Below are positions 36,277 to 45,678 of a stretch of DNA of 64,000 nt, one piece after another; the stretch's first letter is position 1; each line of letters starts with the position of its first letter. The notes under the pieces were generated by a model. It did not search any database, was not told the DNA's origin, and saw only the letters and a program-made list of their open reading frames with translations. Origin of the DNA: Acidimicrobiaceae bacterium (GTDB lineage Bacteria > Actinomycetota > Acidimicrobiia > Acidimicrobiales > RAAP-2); contig PLHJ01000003.1 in the NCBI GenBank assembly GCA_003138895.1, forward strand, positions 45,365 through 109,364, read 5' to 3'. Position numbers and translations under genes: made by a program.

Positions 36277-36652
36277 GACGGACGAACCATTCTCGAAAGT
36301 AATTCTCCGTTTATATAGCCATCAGCCCCATCTCTTGCTTCGAGGGGGGGCAGGAGATAGGGCTGGTGGGGTGCTTTTCAGCTAGCCAACTCCGTGAAAT
36401 TCCGCGTGCGGCTTTGATTGTGGAGCCTGAAGGTTAAAGGACCAGAAAATCACAGATTCTCTCGCCTCGTCTCCCTCGGAGTTCGAGATTCCTTCGTGGT
36501 GCATCGTTTGTTGTCACGACTAGTGCTGGTCGTTTGACGAGCAGATTCAATTAGTTAACAACGCAAATTGATGTGTCGTCTAGGGACCTTGGTCACCCCT
36601 TGAATTTCTCGGTATCAGCGCTGATCCGGGCACTTCATGAGACAATTTTTCT
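36277..36652. other. 376-base intergenic region
   Basis: Holds the hairpin at 36319-36378. The remainder (36379-36652) has no convincing reading frame, RNA family or repeat that I can recognise; it should contain the promoter of the DUF1003-like gene at 36653. Confidence 0.5.
36319..36378 (+). terminator. large imperfect hairpin, terminator or small RNA
   Basis: A 16-base imperfect stem (CCATCAGCCCCATCTC with GAGATAGGGCTGGTGG, two mismatches) encloses a 19-base loop with seven G on the plus strand, so seven C on the minus strand. Plus-strand GTGCTTTT follows the stem, which fits a terminator for the small membrane protein gene. The C-rich loop on the minus strand also recalls the 6C RNA motif, though only one stem-loop is seen. 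Confidence 0.55.
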
Positions 36653-37126
36653 ATGCCCGTTGACTTCACTCACCATATTCATCCCCGTATTGCGCAACGC
36701 AAAAAAGAAGGTCCGACCAAGGTTGTGGACCAGTTGCCCCAGGGTGGTCCCGTCACGACCTTCAACGCGTGGCTGGCGGTCAAGATCACGACTGGCGTTG
36801 GCACCATGTGGTGCGCCTACCTTTTTGCCATTCTTGCCTTCATTGGCCTGCCGGCAGCACTTCGACCGGGCGGCGAAGGCATCATTTCCTGGATTGCCCA
36901 AACGTTCTTGCAGTTGGTACTGCTCTCGATCATCATCGTGGGTCAGAACATTGCCGGCGCGGCCTCGGACAAGCGCGCTGAAGCGACGTTTAATGACGCG
37001 GACGCCATTTTGCACGAGTCCATTCAAATCCAGGCACACCTTGAAGCGCAGGACAAAGAGATTGAACGGATCGTCACGTTGGTCAACGAGCAACTACAAA
37101 CCATCAAAGAATTACGAGCGCAGTGA
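36653..37126 (+). CDS. DUF1003-like membrane protein
   Basis: A 157-residue protein with a soluble N-terminal part, two helices (MWCAYLFAILAFIGLPAAL and WIAQTFLQLVLLSIIIVGQNI) and a C-terminal coiled coil (KRAEATFNDADAILHESIQI... EIERIVTLVNEQLQTIKEL). Resembles DUF1003 proteins, of which a more canonical copy is encoded at 54798-55373. Function unknown; possibly magnesium or mechanosensitive-related, but this is not supported here. Confidence 0.75.
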   Translation: MPVDFTHHIHPRIAQRKKEGPTKVVDQLPQGGPVTTFNAWLAVKITTGVGTMWCAYLFAILAFIGLPAALRPGGEGIISWIAQTFLQLVLLSIIIVGQNIAGAASDKRAEATFNDADAILHESIQIQAHLEAQDKEIERIVTLVNEQLQTIKELRAQ

Positions 37127-37146
37127 GTCAACTTCGTACCTCGTTG

Positions 37147-37152
37147 TAGCCT
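37147..37152 (+). promoter_or_regulatory. possible -10 element of purU
   Basis: TAGCCT, 5 bases before ATG 37158; spacing is one base short of the pattern seen for the other genes. Confidence 0.35.
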
Positions 37153-37157
37153 TTGTA

Positions 37158-38006
37158 ATGCCCTCCTACGTGCTCACCATGCAGTGTGCCGACGGCCCGG
37201 GCATCGTAAAAGCCACGGCCACGGGCATTGCCGATGTCGAAGGCAACATTTTGGAGAACGATCAATTTTCTGATCCCGTCACGGGACAGTTCTGCATGCG
37301 AACCCGTTTTGAATCACCGATTGCTGACATCAGCAACGTTCGCCAAGCAATTGATGCACAGACGGCAGGGTTTGCACCGACACTTGGTATTCGTCACGAA
37401 GAGGTACAGCGACGCGCGGTCGTCATGGTGTCTAGTTTTGATCACTGCTTAGCGGACCTTCTTTATCGTCGCGCCCACGGTGACATTCCAATCGAGATTT
37501 GCGCAGTGATTTCAAATCACGAGCACTGTCGTTCACTTTGCGAGCAGTACGGCGTTCCTTATCACTACGTACCGGTGACGAAGGAGACGAAATCAGTCGC
37601 TGAAGAGAAAGTGCTTGAAATCGTTAAAGAGTTAGATATCGACTTGGTGATTCTTGCGCGCTACATGCAAATACTTTCTGACGACGTGTGCCAACAGCTT
37701 TCGGGAAAGATCATCAACATCCACCACTCGTTTCTGCCGGGATTCAAAGGAGCGCGTCCGTATCACCGCGCCTACGAGCGAGGTGTGAAGCTCATAGGAG
37801 CGACTGCCCATTTCGTAACTCGCGATCTTGACGAAGGTCCCATTATTGAACAAGACGTGGTGCGCGTGTCGCACGCCCGACAGGTGCAAGACCTCGTGGC
37901 GATCGGTCGAGACATTGAACGAACGGTGTTATCACGCGCCGTTCGACTCGTGGCCGAAGACCGCGTGGCTCTCGTCGGCAATCGAACGGTGATCTTTTCG
38001 CAATGA
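37158..38006 (+). CDS. purU: formyltetrahydrofolate deformylase
   Basis: A 282-residue enzyme with an N-terminal ACT domain (YVLTMQCADGPGIVKATATGIADV) and a formyltransferase-like catalytic domain. The catalytic Asn-His-Asp region is in NIHHSFLPGFKGARPYHRAYERGVKLIGATAHFVTRDLDEGPII. It hydrolyses 10-formyl-THF to THF and formate, adjusting one-carbon pools. ATG 37158 begins the conserved ACT domain. It lies 31 bases after the DUF1003-like gene. Confidence 0.96.
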   Translation: MPSYVLTMQCADGPGIVKATATGIADVEGNILENDQFSDPVTGQFCMRTRFESPIADISNVRQAIDAQTAGFAPTLGIRHEEVQRRAVVMVSSFDHCLADLLYRRAHGDIPIEICAVISNHEHCRSLCEQYGVPYHYVPVTKETKSVAEEKVLEIVKELDIDLVILARYMQILSDDVCQQLSGKIINIHHSFLPGFKGARPYHRAYERGVKLIGATAHFVTRDLDEGPIIEQDVVRVSHARQVQDLVAIGRDIERTVLSRAVRLVAEDRVALVGNRTVIFSQ

Positions 38007-38117
38007 ATGCGGCCGTTGTGGTCAAAAGGAAATTTAACTTTTCGCCGTGGACCAAGAACAAGCAAACAAAACTGCTTGTGCTAAGCATGGGTGTTCGCAA
38101 CGGAGGATTGAAACCAC

Positions 38118-39974
38118 TTGTCCCTCACTCTGCCCACTTTTCTTAGAAGAAGCCGCAGTTCCTGGCTCTACATTGCCTTCAGCCTCGTTGTCTTTTTGGC
38201 TCTGACGATGTGGCTCTACGGGCCCGAGATTTTCAGCAACACGCATATTGTTGGCGGACCCGGTGGTGACGAAGCACAAGAAGTCTGGTTCTTAGCCTGG
38301 CCCGTCTACGCCCTCGGTCACGGCCACAATCCGTTCATTTCGAACTGGATGAATTATCCTCGCGGACTCAACTTGTTGGACAACACGTCGATGCCGGGGC
38401 TCGCAATCTTGTTCTCGCCAATCACGGTGATTTTTGGACCGGTGGCGACGTTCATGATTTTGATGCGACTGGGCATGATTCTTTCTGCCGTGTCGTTGCA
38501 GTGGGTGGCGCGTCGTTTGGGCATTTCACGTACCGGAAGTTTCGTCGCGGGCTTGCTGTACGGGTTTTCGATCGAACAGTTCAATCAAGGATATGGCCAC
38601 CTCTTCTTGGTATTCGCACCGCTGCCACCTCTCATTTTGTACAACTTGTATTTACTCGTAACGAAGAAGAGTTCTCCGCGCCAGGCTGGTCTCATCATTG
38701 GTGTTCTCACTGCCGCGGACTTTCTCATTTCTCCGGAGCGGTCATTGATGACCCTCTTTGTTGCCGCGATTGGTCTGGTCGTCGCTGCGGCTCTCTTTCC
38801 TCGCGAGGTTTCCATCGAGCGGATTCGCTACGTGGCCAAGTCAATTGTGTGGATGATTATTCCAGCCGTGGTCATTCTCGCCCTGCCTCTCTACGAGATG
38901 ATGGGCAAGGATTCCGTGAAGGGTGCTTCGCATCCGTGGATTCAGGGTTACGCGAGTGACCTGCAGTCTTTTTTCATTCCTGGCCCCAATACGTGGTGGG
39001 CACCCTTTGGCCGAGTGGCGCAGACCATATCGTCGTTCAGCACCGTTGAAAATGGAAGCTACGTCGGCATTCCCTTGCTGTTGGTGCTCTTGTTCATTGC
39101 ACTCAGGTGGTGGCGAGTGCGAGCAGTGCGCTTTGGCGCCATCGTGACAATCATTATCGCTGGCGTGTCACTTGGCACCAGACTTCACGTTGCCGGAAGA
39201 ACAACGTCGTATTTTTCTCCGTACAAGATCATCGCGGCGCTTAAATACTTCGACAACGTGCAACCACTTCGATACTTCTACTTCTGCTGGCTACTAATTG
39301 GTCTGCTTGTTGGTTTCGGTCTCGACCGCGGCATTGCGTGGTGGCGAGGTACCGGTGGTTCCACGCAACGACAAACCCTTCTTCGCGCGAGCGTGGTGCT
39401 CGGGATCAGCTTGGTAGTGCTGGCTTCGATTGTTCCTCTTAAGACCGAGAATGTGCAACCCACTGCCGTGCAGCCGTGGCTCTTAAGCAAAGAAGCCAGT
39501 CAGGTTATGAAACCCGGTTCGGTCACCTTAATGTTCCCATATCCCATCAATCTCACGACGACAGCGTTACTTGACCAAGCCGTCACCAACTTTCCCTACA
39601 AGATCATCGGTGGTGAAGCCATTGTTGGCAACAAGCAAGGCGTGAACGTCGGCATTACGGCACTCAATCCTTCCGACGTCTCGGCCGCAATGATTCGTGC
39701 CCTTTACGGCGTGAACACTGGTCAAATACCTGGCCTTGCTATCACGACGCTGCCGAATTTTCCAAAGCTCACCGTCAAACACGTCTTGGACTTTCGAACC
39801 TTCGCGCGAATTCATAATGTTTCTACGATTGTCGTTCGCTACGCCAACGGTCCCCAATACAAAGAGATTGAACCTTTTCTCGTTGGTGCATTCGGACATC
39901 CGCATTCGCGCGATCAGGGCACGCTGTTGTTCTGGAATCACGCTCAGATAGAAAAGGCAATCGCCAGCACTTAA
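38118..39974 (+). CDS. large polytopic membrane protein, GT-C-like
   Basis: A 618-residue protein with about a dozen membrane helices and a C-terminal outside domain of about 150 residues. The first outside loop contains GGPGGDEAQEVWFLAWPVYALGHG-x-NPF, with acidic residues placed as in GT-C glycosyltransferases that use lipid-linked sugars. The start is TTG 38118 with GGAGG 11 bases upstream. It faces a cluster of GT4 and GT2 glycosyltransferases, so a role in surface glycan building is likely. Donor and acceptor are unknown. It shares a TTAA stop quadruplet with the convergent gene. Confidence 0.75.
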   Translation: MSLTLPTFLRRSRSSWLYIAFSLVVFLALTMWLYGPEIFSNTHIVGGPGGDEAQEVWFLAWPVYALGHGHNPFISNWMNYPRGLNLLDNTSMPGLAILFSPITVIFGPVATFMILMRLGMILSAVSLQWVARRLGISRTGSFVAGLLYGFSIEQFNQGYGHLFLVFAPLPPLILYNLYLLVTKKSSPRQAGLIIGVLTAADFLISPERSLMTLFVAAIGLVVAAALFPREVSIERIRYVAKSIVWMIIPAVVILALPLYEMMGKDSVKGASHPWIQGYASDLQSFFIPGPNTWWAPFGRVAQTISSFSTVENGSYVGIPLLLVLLFIALRWWRVRAVRFGAIVTIIIAGVSLGTRLHVAGRTTSYFSPYKIIAALKYFDNVQPLRYFYFCWLLIGLLVGFGLDRGIAWWRGTGGSTQRQTLLRASVVLGISLVVLASIVPLKTENVQPTAVQPWLLSKEASQVMKPGSVTLMFPYPINLTTTALLDQAVTNFPYKIIGGEAIVGNKQGVNVGITALNPSDVSAAMIRALYGVNTGQIPGLAITTLPNFPKLTVKHVLDFRTFARIHNVSTIVVRYANGPQYKEIEPFLVGAFGHPHSRDQGTLLFWNHAQIEKAIAST

Positions 39975-42277
39975 GGCGTTGCTAAGTCCAACGCCAGTTC
40001 GCGTAGTCGAAGCTTCGCTTTCGCGCTAACGACCGAGCTGCTGAAGTGTTCGGAAATGGTTTTTTCTGCTCGAGGACCGAGTGTGTTTCGAATATCTTTG
40101 TCCGCGGCTGTCCGCAGTGCTCGAACCGCACTGTCTACATTCGGTTCCGCCCACGGACTACCTAGATCAACAATTCGCTCGAGACCGGGATTCGCCTTGG
40201 CGTCGTTGGCACGAAGAGGAACCAACTCGTAGTCCACGAGGAGTGAGTTGTCGTCGTTCATGAAATCAAGGTTGCCCGAATACCTGGTACCGATCACCGT
40301 TTTACCGAGCGCCATGGATTCGGCCATTCCGAGACCGAAACCTTCAGAGCGATGCAGTGAAACGAAAACGTCAATGGCGTTCAACAAGTTGCCAAAAGAC
40401 TCTTGGGAAATATGTTCATCGATGAGTCGTGCATTGAGTCCGCGAAGCTCGTTTACAAGAATGTCGCGGTAGTCGCTTGGCAACTGGCTCACTTTTAAGA
40501 CCAATTGATTTTCGACGTTGGCGTTTCCAAAAGCCTCGCGGTACGCCGCGATGACGGCGAGAGGATTCTTGCGTGACCAACCACTCGCAAAGTCGAACGA
40601 ATAAAAAAAGATTGTTGACGTGGGGTCAAGGTTGAATTGTTGTTTGGTTTGATCTTTTGATTGCGTGGCACTTCGCCGCGTCACAATGTCGGGCATCACC
40701 ATTATTGGTCCGTCAAAAGATGCGCGAAACGTTGCTTCGGCAAAGTGGCTACCGGCCCAGATCTCTTGGACCCGGGAGGTGCGTTTGGCCATGAGAGCAC
40801 CAAGGCGGGGAAACTCATAAATCCATAGTCCGATATTCCAGCGTGGTGCTCGATTGGATCCGGTGATATCAGCTCCAATTAAGTGGAATTCGTTGACGTT
40901 CGCCGTGAACACATTGATGGCGTAACGCGGACGGTGCTCGACCGTGAGAAATGAAGTTGGCACGAGTGATGGATCATTGTTCGCGAGACGAAAATCTGTC
41001 GGCAGCGAAAGCGGGACGTCAACCTCGAGAAGCCCTTCAACGAGTCGCCGTGACTTTTCGGCCAGTCCCGTTGATGAACCCCACGATCCATAAACGTTGA
41101 CGCCGCTCGTGACGTCGACACCTCGCGAGGTCCGCACCTCTCGAACAATGTTGAGGTACTGCTCACTCACAACTGGCAACGAGTATTCGTTGTCAATGAG
41201 ATGACGTGCGAGTTGTCCACCGGTTCGAACGGGTTCAGGGTCAGTGTAGGTCGCGAGCAATTCTTTTGTGAGGTCTCGTTCGGCTTCGTCGCCGAGAGAA
41301 ACCCGTCGGCAATATCGCTCATCGAAGGTACGGAACTGTGGTTGGTCAGACGTGATGGCAACCTTGCCGGCTCCCCACGCCTCCACCAAGACGTTGCTCA
41401 TCTCGCCGGCGGTCTCGGGTCGAAGAGAAACCACGCAACGTGCGCTCGCCAAGTGTGCAAGATATTTCTCGCGATTCACGTTGAGGGCCCAGGCCACTCG
41501 CTTGGAAAGTCTCTCTCTTCGAACGACTTTTTTGAGCATTCGAATCTCGGCGGGATCGTCCGCGCGCCCGACAATCAAAAGTCGTGCATTGGGAATCTGC
41601 CTGGCTACCTGAGAAAAAGCTGCGATCACGGTCGAAACTTGTTTGTGACGGCCAATGCCACCGAGCACGACAATGGGCGAGTCCTCGCTGAATGGCGTCG
41701 AGGGAAGCGGCACGCCCGCGAGCGGAACAACACGAACGTCCTTGTGTGAGAAGTGTTGCAGCACCTTTTCGCGAAGCCACTCAGTATGGACAACAATGAC
41801 CGACGCCGATTCAATGACCCGACGATTCATCGGGAACTGCAATAAGAAACCAGGGTCTTGGCGTCGACGGTGAAGATTGTCTACGTCAACGTGGTTGTAG
41901 CGCAGTTCTCGTTGCCAGAGTTCTTTCGAGCGCGACAGTAACGGATACATGAAATCAAAGAGTGACCATTCGTGCAGCACGACAATGCCACCTCGACGAA
42001 TGAGAGGAGCCAACATCCAGTGGTGAAACGTGACGTGATTACCGAAGTGGAAAACGTCGACAGCGTCACCATCGAGCGTGCCCGCGTTCACTTCACTGGG
42101 GCTTCGAACATTCACGGCGTTTGAAACGGCGACCGTCTCGGCGTCGGGGTGAATTAGTCGCACGTCGGCGCGTTGGTTCAGTGCCGGCAAGAGAAGCGAC
42201 GAATACGTGGCAATGCCACTAACGTCCGGACTCCACGGGCTCCAGTAGTTAATTCGCAATGGCGAATCAATTGTCAT
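39971..42277 (-). CDS. tandem GT4-family glycosyltransferase
   Basis: A 768-residue protein made of two GT-B glycosyltransferase units. The first (about 1-370) has YWSPWSPDVSGIATYSSLLLPAL, VVLGGIGRHKQVSTVIAAF and SLRPETAGEMSNVLVEAWGAGK; the second (about 380-768) has SGVNVYGSWGSSTGLAEKSRRL and VSLHRSEGFGLGMAESMALGKTVIGT with the EX7E-type donor site. Two joined transferases suggest sequential addition of sugars to one glycan. It overlaps the small coiled-coil gene by 4 bases and is probably cytoplasmic. Confidence 0.93.
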   Translation of the reverse strand: MTIDSPLRINYWSPWSPDVSGIATYSSLLLPALNQRADVRLIHPDAETVAVSNAVNVRSPSEVNAGTLDGDAVDVFHFGNHVTFHHWMLAPLIRRGGIVVLHEWSLFDFMYPLLSRSKELWQRELRYNHVDVDNLHRRRQDPGFLLQFPMNRRVIESASVIVVHTEWLREKVLQHFSHKDVRVVPLAGVPLPSTPFSEDSPIVVLGGIGRHKQVSTVIAAFSQVARQIPNARLLIVGRADDPAEIRMLKKVVRRERLSKRVAWALNVNREKYLAHLASARCVVSLRPETAGEMSNVLVEAWGAGKVAITSDQPQFRTFDERYCRRVSLGDEAERDLTKELLATYTDPEPVRTGGQLARHLIDNEYSLPVVSEQYLNIVREVRTSRGVDVTSGVNVYGSWGSSTGLAEKSRRLVEGLLEVDVPLSLPTDFRLANNDPSLVPTSFLTVEHRPRYAINVFTANVNEFHLIGADITGSNRAPRWNIGLWIYEFPRLGALMAKRTSRVQEIWAGSHFAEATFRASFDGPIMVMPDIVTRRSATQSKDQTKQQFNLDPTSTIFFYSFDFASGWSRKNPLAVIAAYREAFGNANVENQLVLKVSQLPSDYRDILVNELRGLNARLIDEHISQESFGNLLNAIDVFVSLHRSEGFGLGMAESMALGKTVIGTRYSGNLDFMNDDNSLLVDYELVPLRANDAKANPGLERIVDLGSPWAEPNVDSAVRALRTAADKDIRNTLGPRAEKTISEHFSSSVVSAKAKLRLRELALDLATP

Positions 42278-42528
42278 TCACTCGGACCTTGCAAAGGTGT
42301 CCGTGTTGCCTTCTTCAGTTCTTCAATTTCTCGTTGCAGTGACGCCACGCTGGCTCGAAGCTCTTCTTCAATTGTTGCAAAGCCGACGTCGAGAGCCGAC
42401 GAGGCCACGCGCGACTCTCGGTTATAGAGCGTTAAGAAATCGCTCGGGTGCGTCGCAAAGCGAAGAAATAAGAGTGAGACCTTGGCGATGGCTCGTAATC
42501 TTCCAACAATTTTCTGCGTGAGGCTCAT
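42274..42528 (-). CDS. small coiled-coil protein in glycosyltransferase operon
   Basis: An 84-residue protein with a basic, hydrophobic N-terminal half (MSLTQKIVGRLRAIAKVSLLFLRF) and a C-terminal heptad helix (EEELRASVASLQREIEELKKATR). ATGA overlap with the GT4 gene makes it a real, co-translated gene despite its size. It may tether the transferases to each other or to the membrane. I know no family for it. Confidence 0.65.
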   Translation of the reverse strand: MSLTQKIVGRLRAIAKVSLLFLRFATHPSDFLTLYNRESRVASSALDVGFATIEEELRASVASLQREIEELKKATRTPLQGPSE

Positions 42529-42565
42529 GTTCGCAACAACTTTCTTCGTTGGATATCGTAGTCAG

Positions 42566-44395
42566 TCACTCTTTGTGGCCCAGTACCTCAGTCGGCTCGT
42601 GACGAAAAAAGCCAGTGACGTCACTGGGAGCCACGGTTATTCGACACGAGACGCGTCCCATCGCAAAGTCGTAATTCGGTGAGAAGAAGGGGTCGGCGTC
42701 ACCGCTGTACAAATCCCACATCTCAAAGAATCGGATATTGTCAGCCAGCGCGAGTGACGGACCTCGCGATGCTTTCTCGGCGTGAATGATCTCAACGTTC
42801 GACAAGTACAAAATGTATTTGCCCATCTCAAGAACGCGAAGACATAGATCAATGTCATTGCATTCAACCTCGAGCGATTCGTTCATCCCGCCGAGTGCCG
42901 TCCAAAGGTCGCGCCGAATTGCCGTGCAGGCTCCGGTTACCGCAAGAACGTCGCGGCTCGCGAGTTCGTAACGAGCGTCAAAGCCCGGTCGCGACTCGTA
43001 GGTGACGTTGAAAATGTCTGGTGTCGCAACGACACCGGCGTGCACCACGCCACCTTGCGGACTCACGTGTTTATTACCGACGACACCGACATCGTTGAGC
43101 GAGAGGGCTCCAACCATGGCTGACAACCAATGCGGCTGCGTTATCAGGGTGTCGTTGTTCAGTGTGAGAATTACGTCACTCGTTGCCGCAGCGACGCCTC
43201 GATTGATAATGGCGGCGTAATTAAATGGACCAGGACACGCGACCACCCTGTGCTTGGTCTCTTGCAAAAACTGCACGGTGGTCTCTTCCACAGAGTCGTT
43301 GTCGAGAATGATGATGTGAAAATTCGGATAGGCCGTCTTTTCTTCGATGCTCGAAAGACACGCGGCCAACAAGTCGAGTCGGTCCCTCGTCGGAATGAGA
43401 ATGTCCACGCTCGGTGGTGTGCTTGTTTCAATGGTCCAGTCAACGAGTCCGGGGACAGTACCGGGCAACGCGCGTCCCTCGACTCCCAGTTGCTGCCAGT
43501 GACTTTCGAGCGCGCGAATCTGGTCGTCGACGTCGGGTTCCCCCTTCGATTCTTGTGCCGCGTCGCGAGTTAGAAGTACTCGGTTGCAGTGCGTAAAGGA
43601 AGTGTCGCTTGCCGAAGCACGCAAGAAGAACTCGTACATCGCGGCACTCGCGAAACGTTCATCGAGACCATCAAAAGTTCGCCACGTGTCGATATGAATA
43701 AGGTGCGGATAGCCAACCGCGTTATAGCTCCACATGGTGTGAGGCCCCACACTTGGGGATCGCAGCTGTGGACTTGTTCGAAGAGCGCCGGCGCAACGGT
43801 CCTCGTCGGCGTAGATAATGCCGGCTGTTGACGCAGTCGTGCTGGCGAGCAATTCGTTAAGAGCGTTGGACGAGAGAACATCGCCCGAACGAATGACACT
43901 GATCCAATTCGGCGTGGTCTCAGTGATTGAGGCATCAGCACCGCGGGCGAAGTCAGTGAAGTTGGCAAATGTGAGCGTGGCGACGGGCGAGAAGGTTTGA
44001 CTTTGGATCGAACGTTGCGTCTGGTCGTTGTCTTCTCCAACCACGACGAGCAATATTTTTTCTGACGTGCCATTCGCCTCTCGTCGTTCGCTGTGCGGTT
44101 GTTGGCTGAGCCAGTCGACGTAGAACTCGGGCGCCGGCAGCGTTGGTTGGGGTGGATGAACGTACGAGGCAATACGTGATCGCAGTCGGCGCCACCATGG
44201 CCACGTAATACGAGGACCCTGACGCTTGGCCTCGTGCACCAGCGCACGTGCTCGATCAAGATCCATTTGCTGAGAACGAATGTAGACGCCTCGAAGAAAG
44301 TTCAAATTCCACTGCGCTCGCACGAGTTCGTGACGCTGCGCAACGAATCCTTCGTCCTGGCCGGCGCGCCGAGGACGAGGAGGGGTAGGCACCAT
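42566..44395 (-). CDS. GT2-family glycosyltransferase with N-terminal extension
   Basis: A 609-residue protein. After an N-terminal region of about 330 residues, which holds a degenerate GT-A-like segment (ANFTDFARGADASI), lies a GT2 domain: VDILIPTRDRLDLLAACLSSI, ILTLNNDTLITQPHWLSAMV (the DxD-equivalent), and the acceptor-side TGACTAIRRDLWTALGGMNE...ECNDIDLCLRVLEMG. Likely adds sugars in an O-antigen- or teichoic-like glycan. ATG 44395 or GTG 44392 (TAAATT 6 bases upstream) may be the start. Confidence 0.9.
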   Translation of the reverse strand: MVPTPPRPRRAGQDEGFVAQRHELVRAQWNLNFLRGVYIRSQQMDLDRARALVHEAKRQGPRITWPWWRRLRSRIASYVHPPQPTLPAPEFYVDWLSQQPHSERREANGTSEKILLVVVGEDNDQTQRSIQSQTFSPVATLTFANFTDFARGADASITETTPNWISVIRSGDVLSSNALNELLASTTASTAGIIYADEDRCAGALRTSPQLRSPSVGPHTMWSYNAVGYPHLIHIDTWRTFDGLDERFASAAMYEFFLRASASDTSFTHCNRVLLTRDAAQESKGEPDVDDQIRALESHWQQLGVEGRALPGTVPGLVDWTIETSTPPSVDILIPTRDRLDLLAACLSSIEEKTAYPNFHIIILDNDSVEETTVQFLQETKHRVVACPGPFNYAAIINRGVAAATSDVILTLNNDTLITQPHWLSAMVGALSLNDVGVVGNKHVSPQGGVVHAGVVATPDIFNVTYESRPGFDARYELASRDVLAVTGACTAIRRDLWTALGGMNESLEVECNDIDLCLRVLEMGKYILYLSNVEIIHAEKASRGPSLALADNIRFFEMWDLYSGDADPFFSPNYDFAMGRVSCRITVAPSDVTGFFRHEPTEVLGHKE

Positions 44396-44398
44396 AAA

Positions 44399-44404
44399 AA
44401 TTTA
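44399..44404 (-). promoter_or_regulatory. possible -10 element of the GT2 operon
   Basis: TAAATT on the minus strand, 3 bases before ATG 44395 and 6 before GTG 44392; the latter spacing fits the leaderless pattern. Confidence 0.35.
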
Positions 44405-44460
44405 GCCCAAGCCTTCTCAGCGTCCCTTCGTCCTAAGAGAAAGCGATGAATAGTCGGTGT

Positions 44461-45675
44461 CTACGAGCGGAGCATGTCTTTCGCGATCGCGACAACTTGC
44501 ATTTCGTCGGTGCCGGCATAGATGCGAAGCACGCGCGCGTCACGCGAGAGTTGTTCCACGCGGTATTCAGACACGTAGCCGTTGCCACCGAATATCTGAA
44601 TGGCGTCGTCAGCAACCTGGCACGCGGCCTGCGCGGCGTAGAGCTTCATGGCCGAAGCTTCGGCGAACGTCGGTACTGCGCCGTCGAGCGATCGCTCGAC
44701 GTGCATGAAGACCATGTTGCGAACGTTGATTCGTGCGACTTCCATTTGCGCCAACTTCAGCTGAATCAGTTGGAAGTCACCGATGGGCTTTCCCCACAGT
44801 GTGCGACTCTTGGCGTACGCCACGGAGAGTTTGACGCACTCTTCGATGACGCCAAGTGACATCGCGGCCACGCCGGCACGCTCGGAGACAAAGTTGTCTT
44901 TGGCGCTTTGACGACCGCCGCCCTTGGGTTCTTCAGTGCCACCGAGCAAGCGATCTTTTCCAACGTGCACGTCGGCCAGAAATACCTCACCAGTAGGCGA
45001 ACCGTGTTGACCCATCTTTCGCATGGGCTTTGACTGGGTGAGGCCTTCCATGCCCTTATCAAGTACGAAGGTCAGTACCTTGCGGTTTCGGATGTCTTCA
45101 CCGTCACCGGTGTCGAGCTTCGCGTACAGCACAATCGTGTCGGCGTAGGGACCATTCGTAATCCACGTCTTTTGACCGTTCAAGACGTAACCGTCACCGT
45201 CGCGCTTCGCCGACGTGCGCATGCCACCAAGAGCGTCCGAACCCGAGTCAGGCTCGGTGATGGCCCACGAACCCACCTTGTCGAGCGTCATGAGATCAAG
45301 TCCCCAGCGTTCCATCTGCTCGGGCGTACCGAGCTTGTTGATCGTGCCCGCGGCGAGACCCGTCGAAACGCCCAGTGAGGTAAGTAGTCCAGGGCTCACG
45401 CGACATAACTCAATGGTGGAGATCAACTGTGCGGCGGGGTCTGAACCACGCGATGTGCGAGGAGTGTCGTCGCCACTAATTTTCTTGTCGAGTTGACGTT
45501 TGAAGTTCTCGTGCGCCATTTCTTTTAGTCCAAAGACGTCATACATCTTTCGAAGAATGGCGTATGGCGGCATGTCGCCGAATTCCAATTCGTCAATGTG
45601 CGGACGAATTTCCTCGTCGACGAAACGCCGCATAACGGCGGTGATGGCTTGATGTTCCTCGGACCAGTCGTACAT
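44461..45675 (-). CDS. acyl-CoA dehydrogenase
   Basis: A 404-residue FAD-dependent acyl-CoA dehydrogenase: WAITEPDSGSDALGGMRTSA, KTWITNGPYADTIVLYA, VSERAGVAAMSLGVIEECVK and the C-terminal IFGGNGYVSEYRVEQLSRDARVLRIYAGTDEM. The catalytic-base region aligns with short/medium-chain enzymes having Glu near the C-terminus, though the substrate is not certain. It lies 3 bases after the nitrobindin-like gene. Confidence 0.96.
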   Translation of the reverse strand: MYDWSEEHQAITAVMRRFVDEEIRPHIDELEFGDMPPYAILRKMYDVFGLKEMAHENFKRQLDKKISGDDTPRTSRGSDPAAQLISTIELCRVSPGLLTSLGVSTGLAAGTINKLGTPEQMERWGLDLMTLDKVGSWAITEPDSGSDALGGMRTSAKRDGDGYVLNGQKTWITNGPYADTIVLYAKLDTGDGEDIRNRKVLTFVLDKGMEGLTQSKPMRKMGQHGSPTGEVFLADVHVGKDRLLGGTEEPKGGGRQSAKDNFVSERAGVAAMSLGVIEECVKLSVAYAKSRTLWGKPIGDFQLIQLKLAQMEVARINVRNMVFMHVERSLDGAVPTFAEASAMKLYAAQAACQVADDAIQIFGGNGYVSEYRVEQLSRDARVLRIYAGTDEMQVVAIAKDMLRS

Positions 45676-45678
45676 TTT

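Noticed and set aside
36573..38006. A 477-codon frame extending purU upstream
   Set aside because: The extra N-terminal codons overlap the DUF1003-like gene in another frame and have no protein-like composition; the ACT domain begins at ATG 37158.
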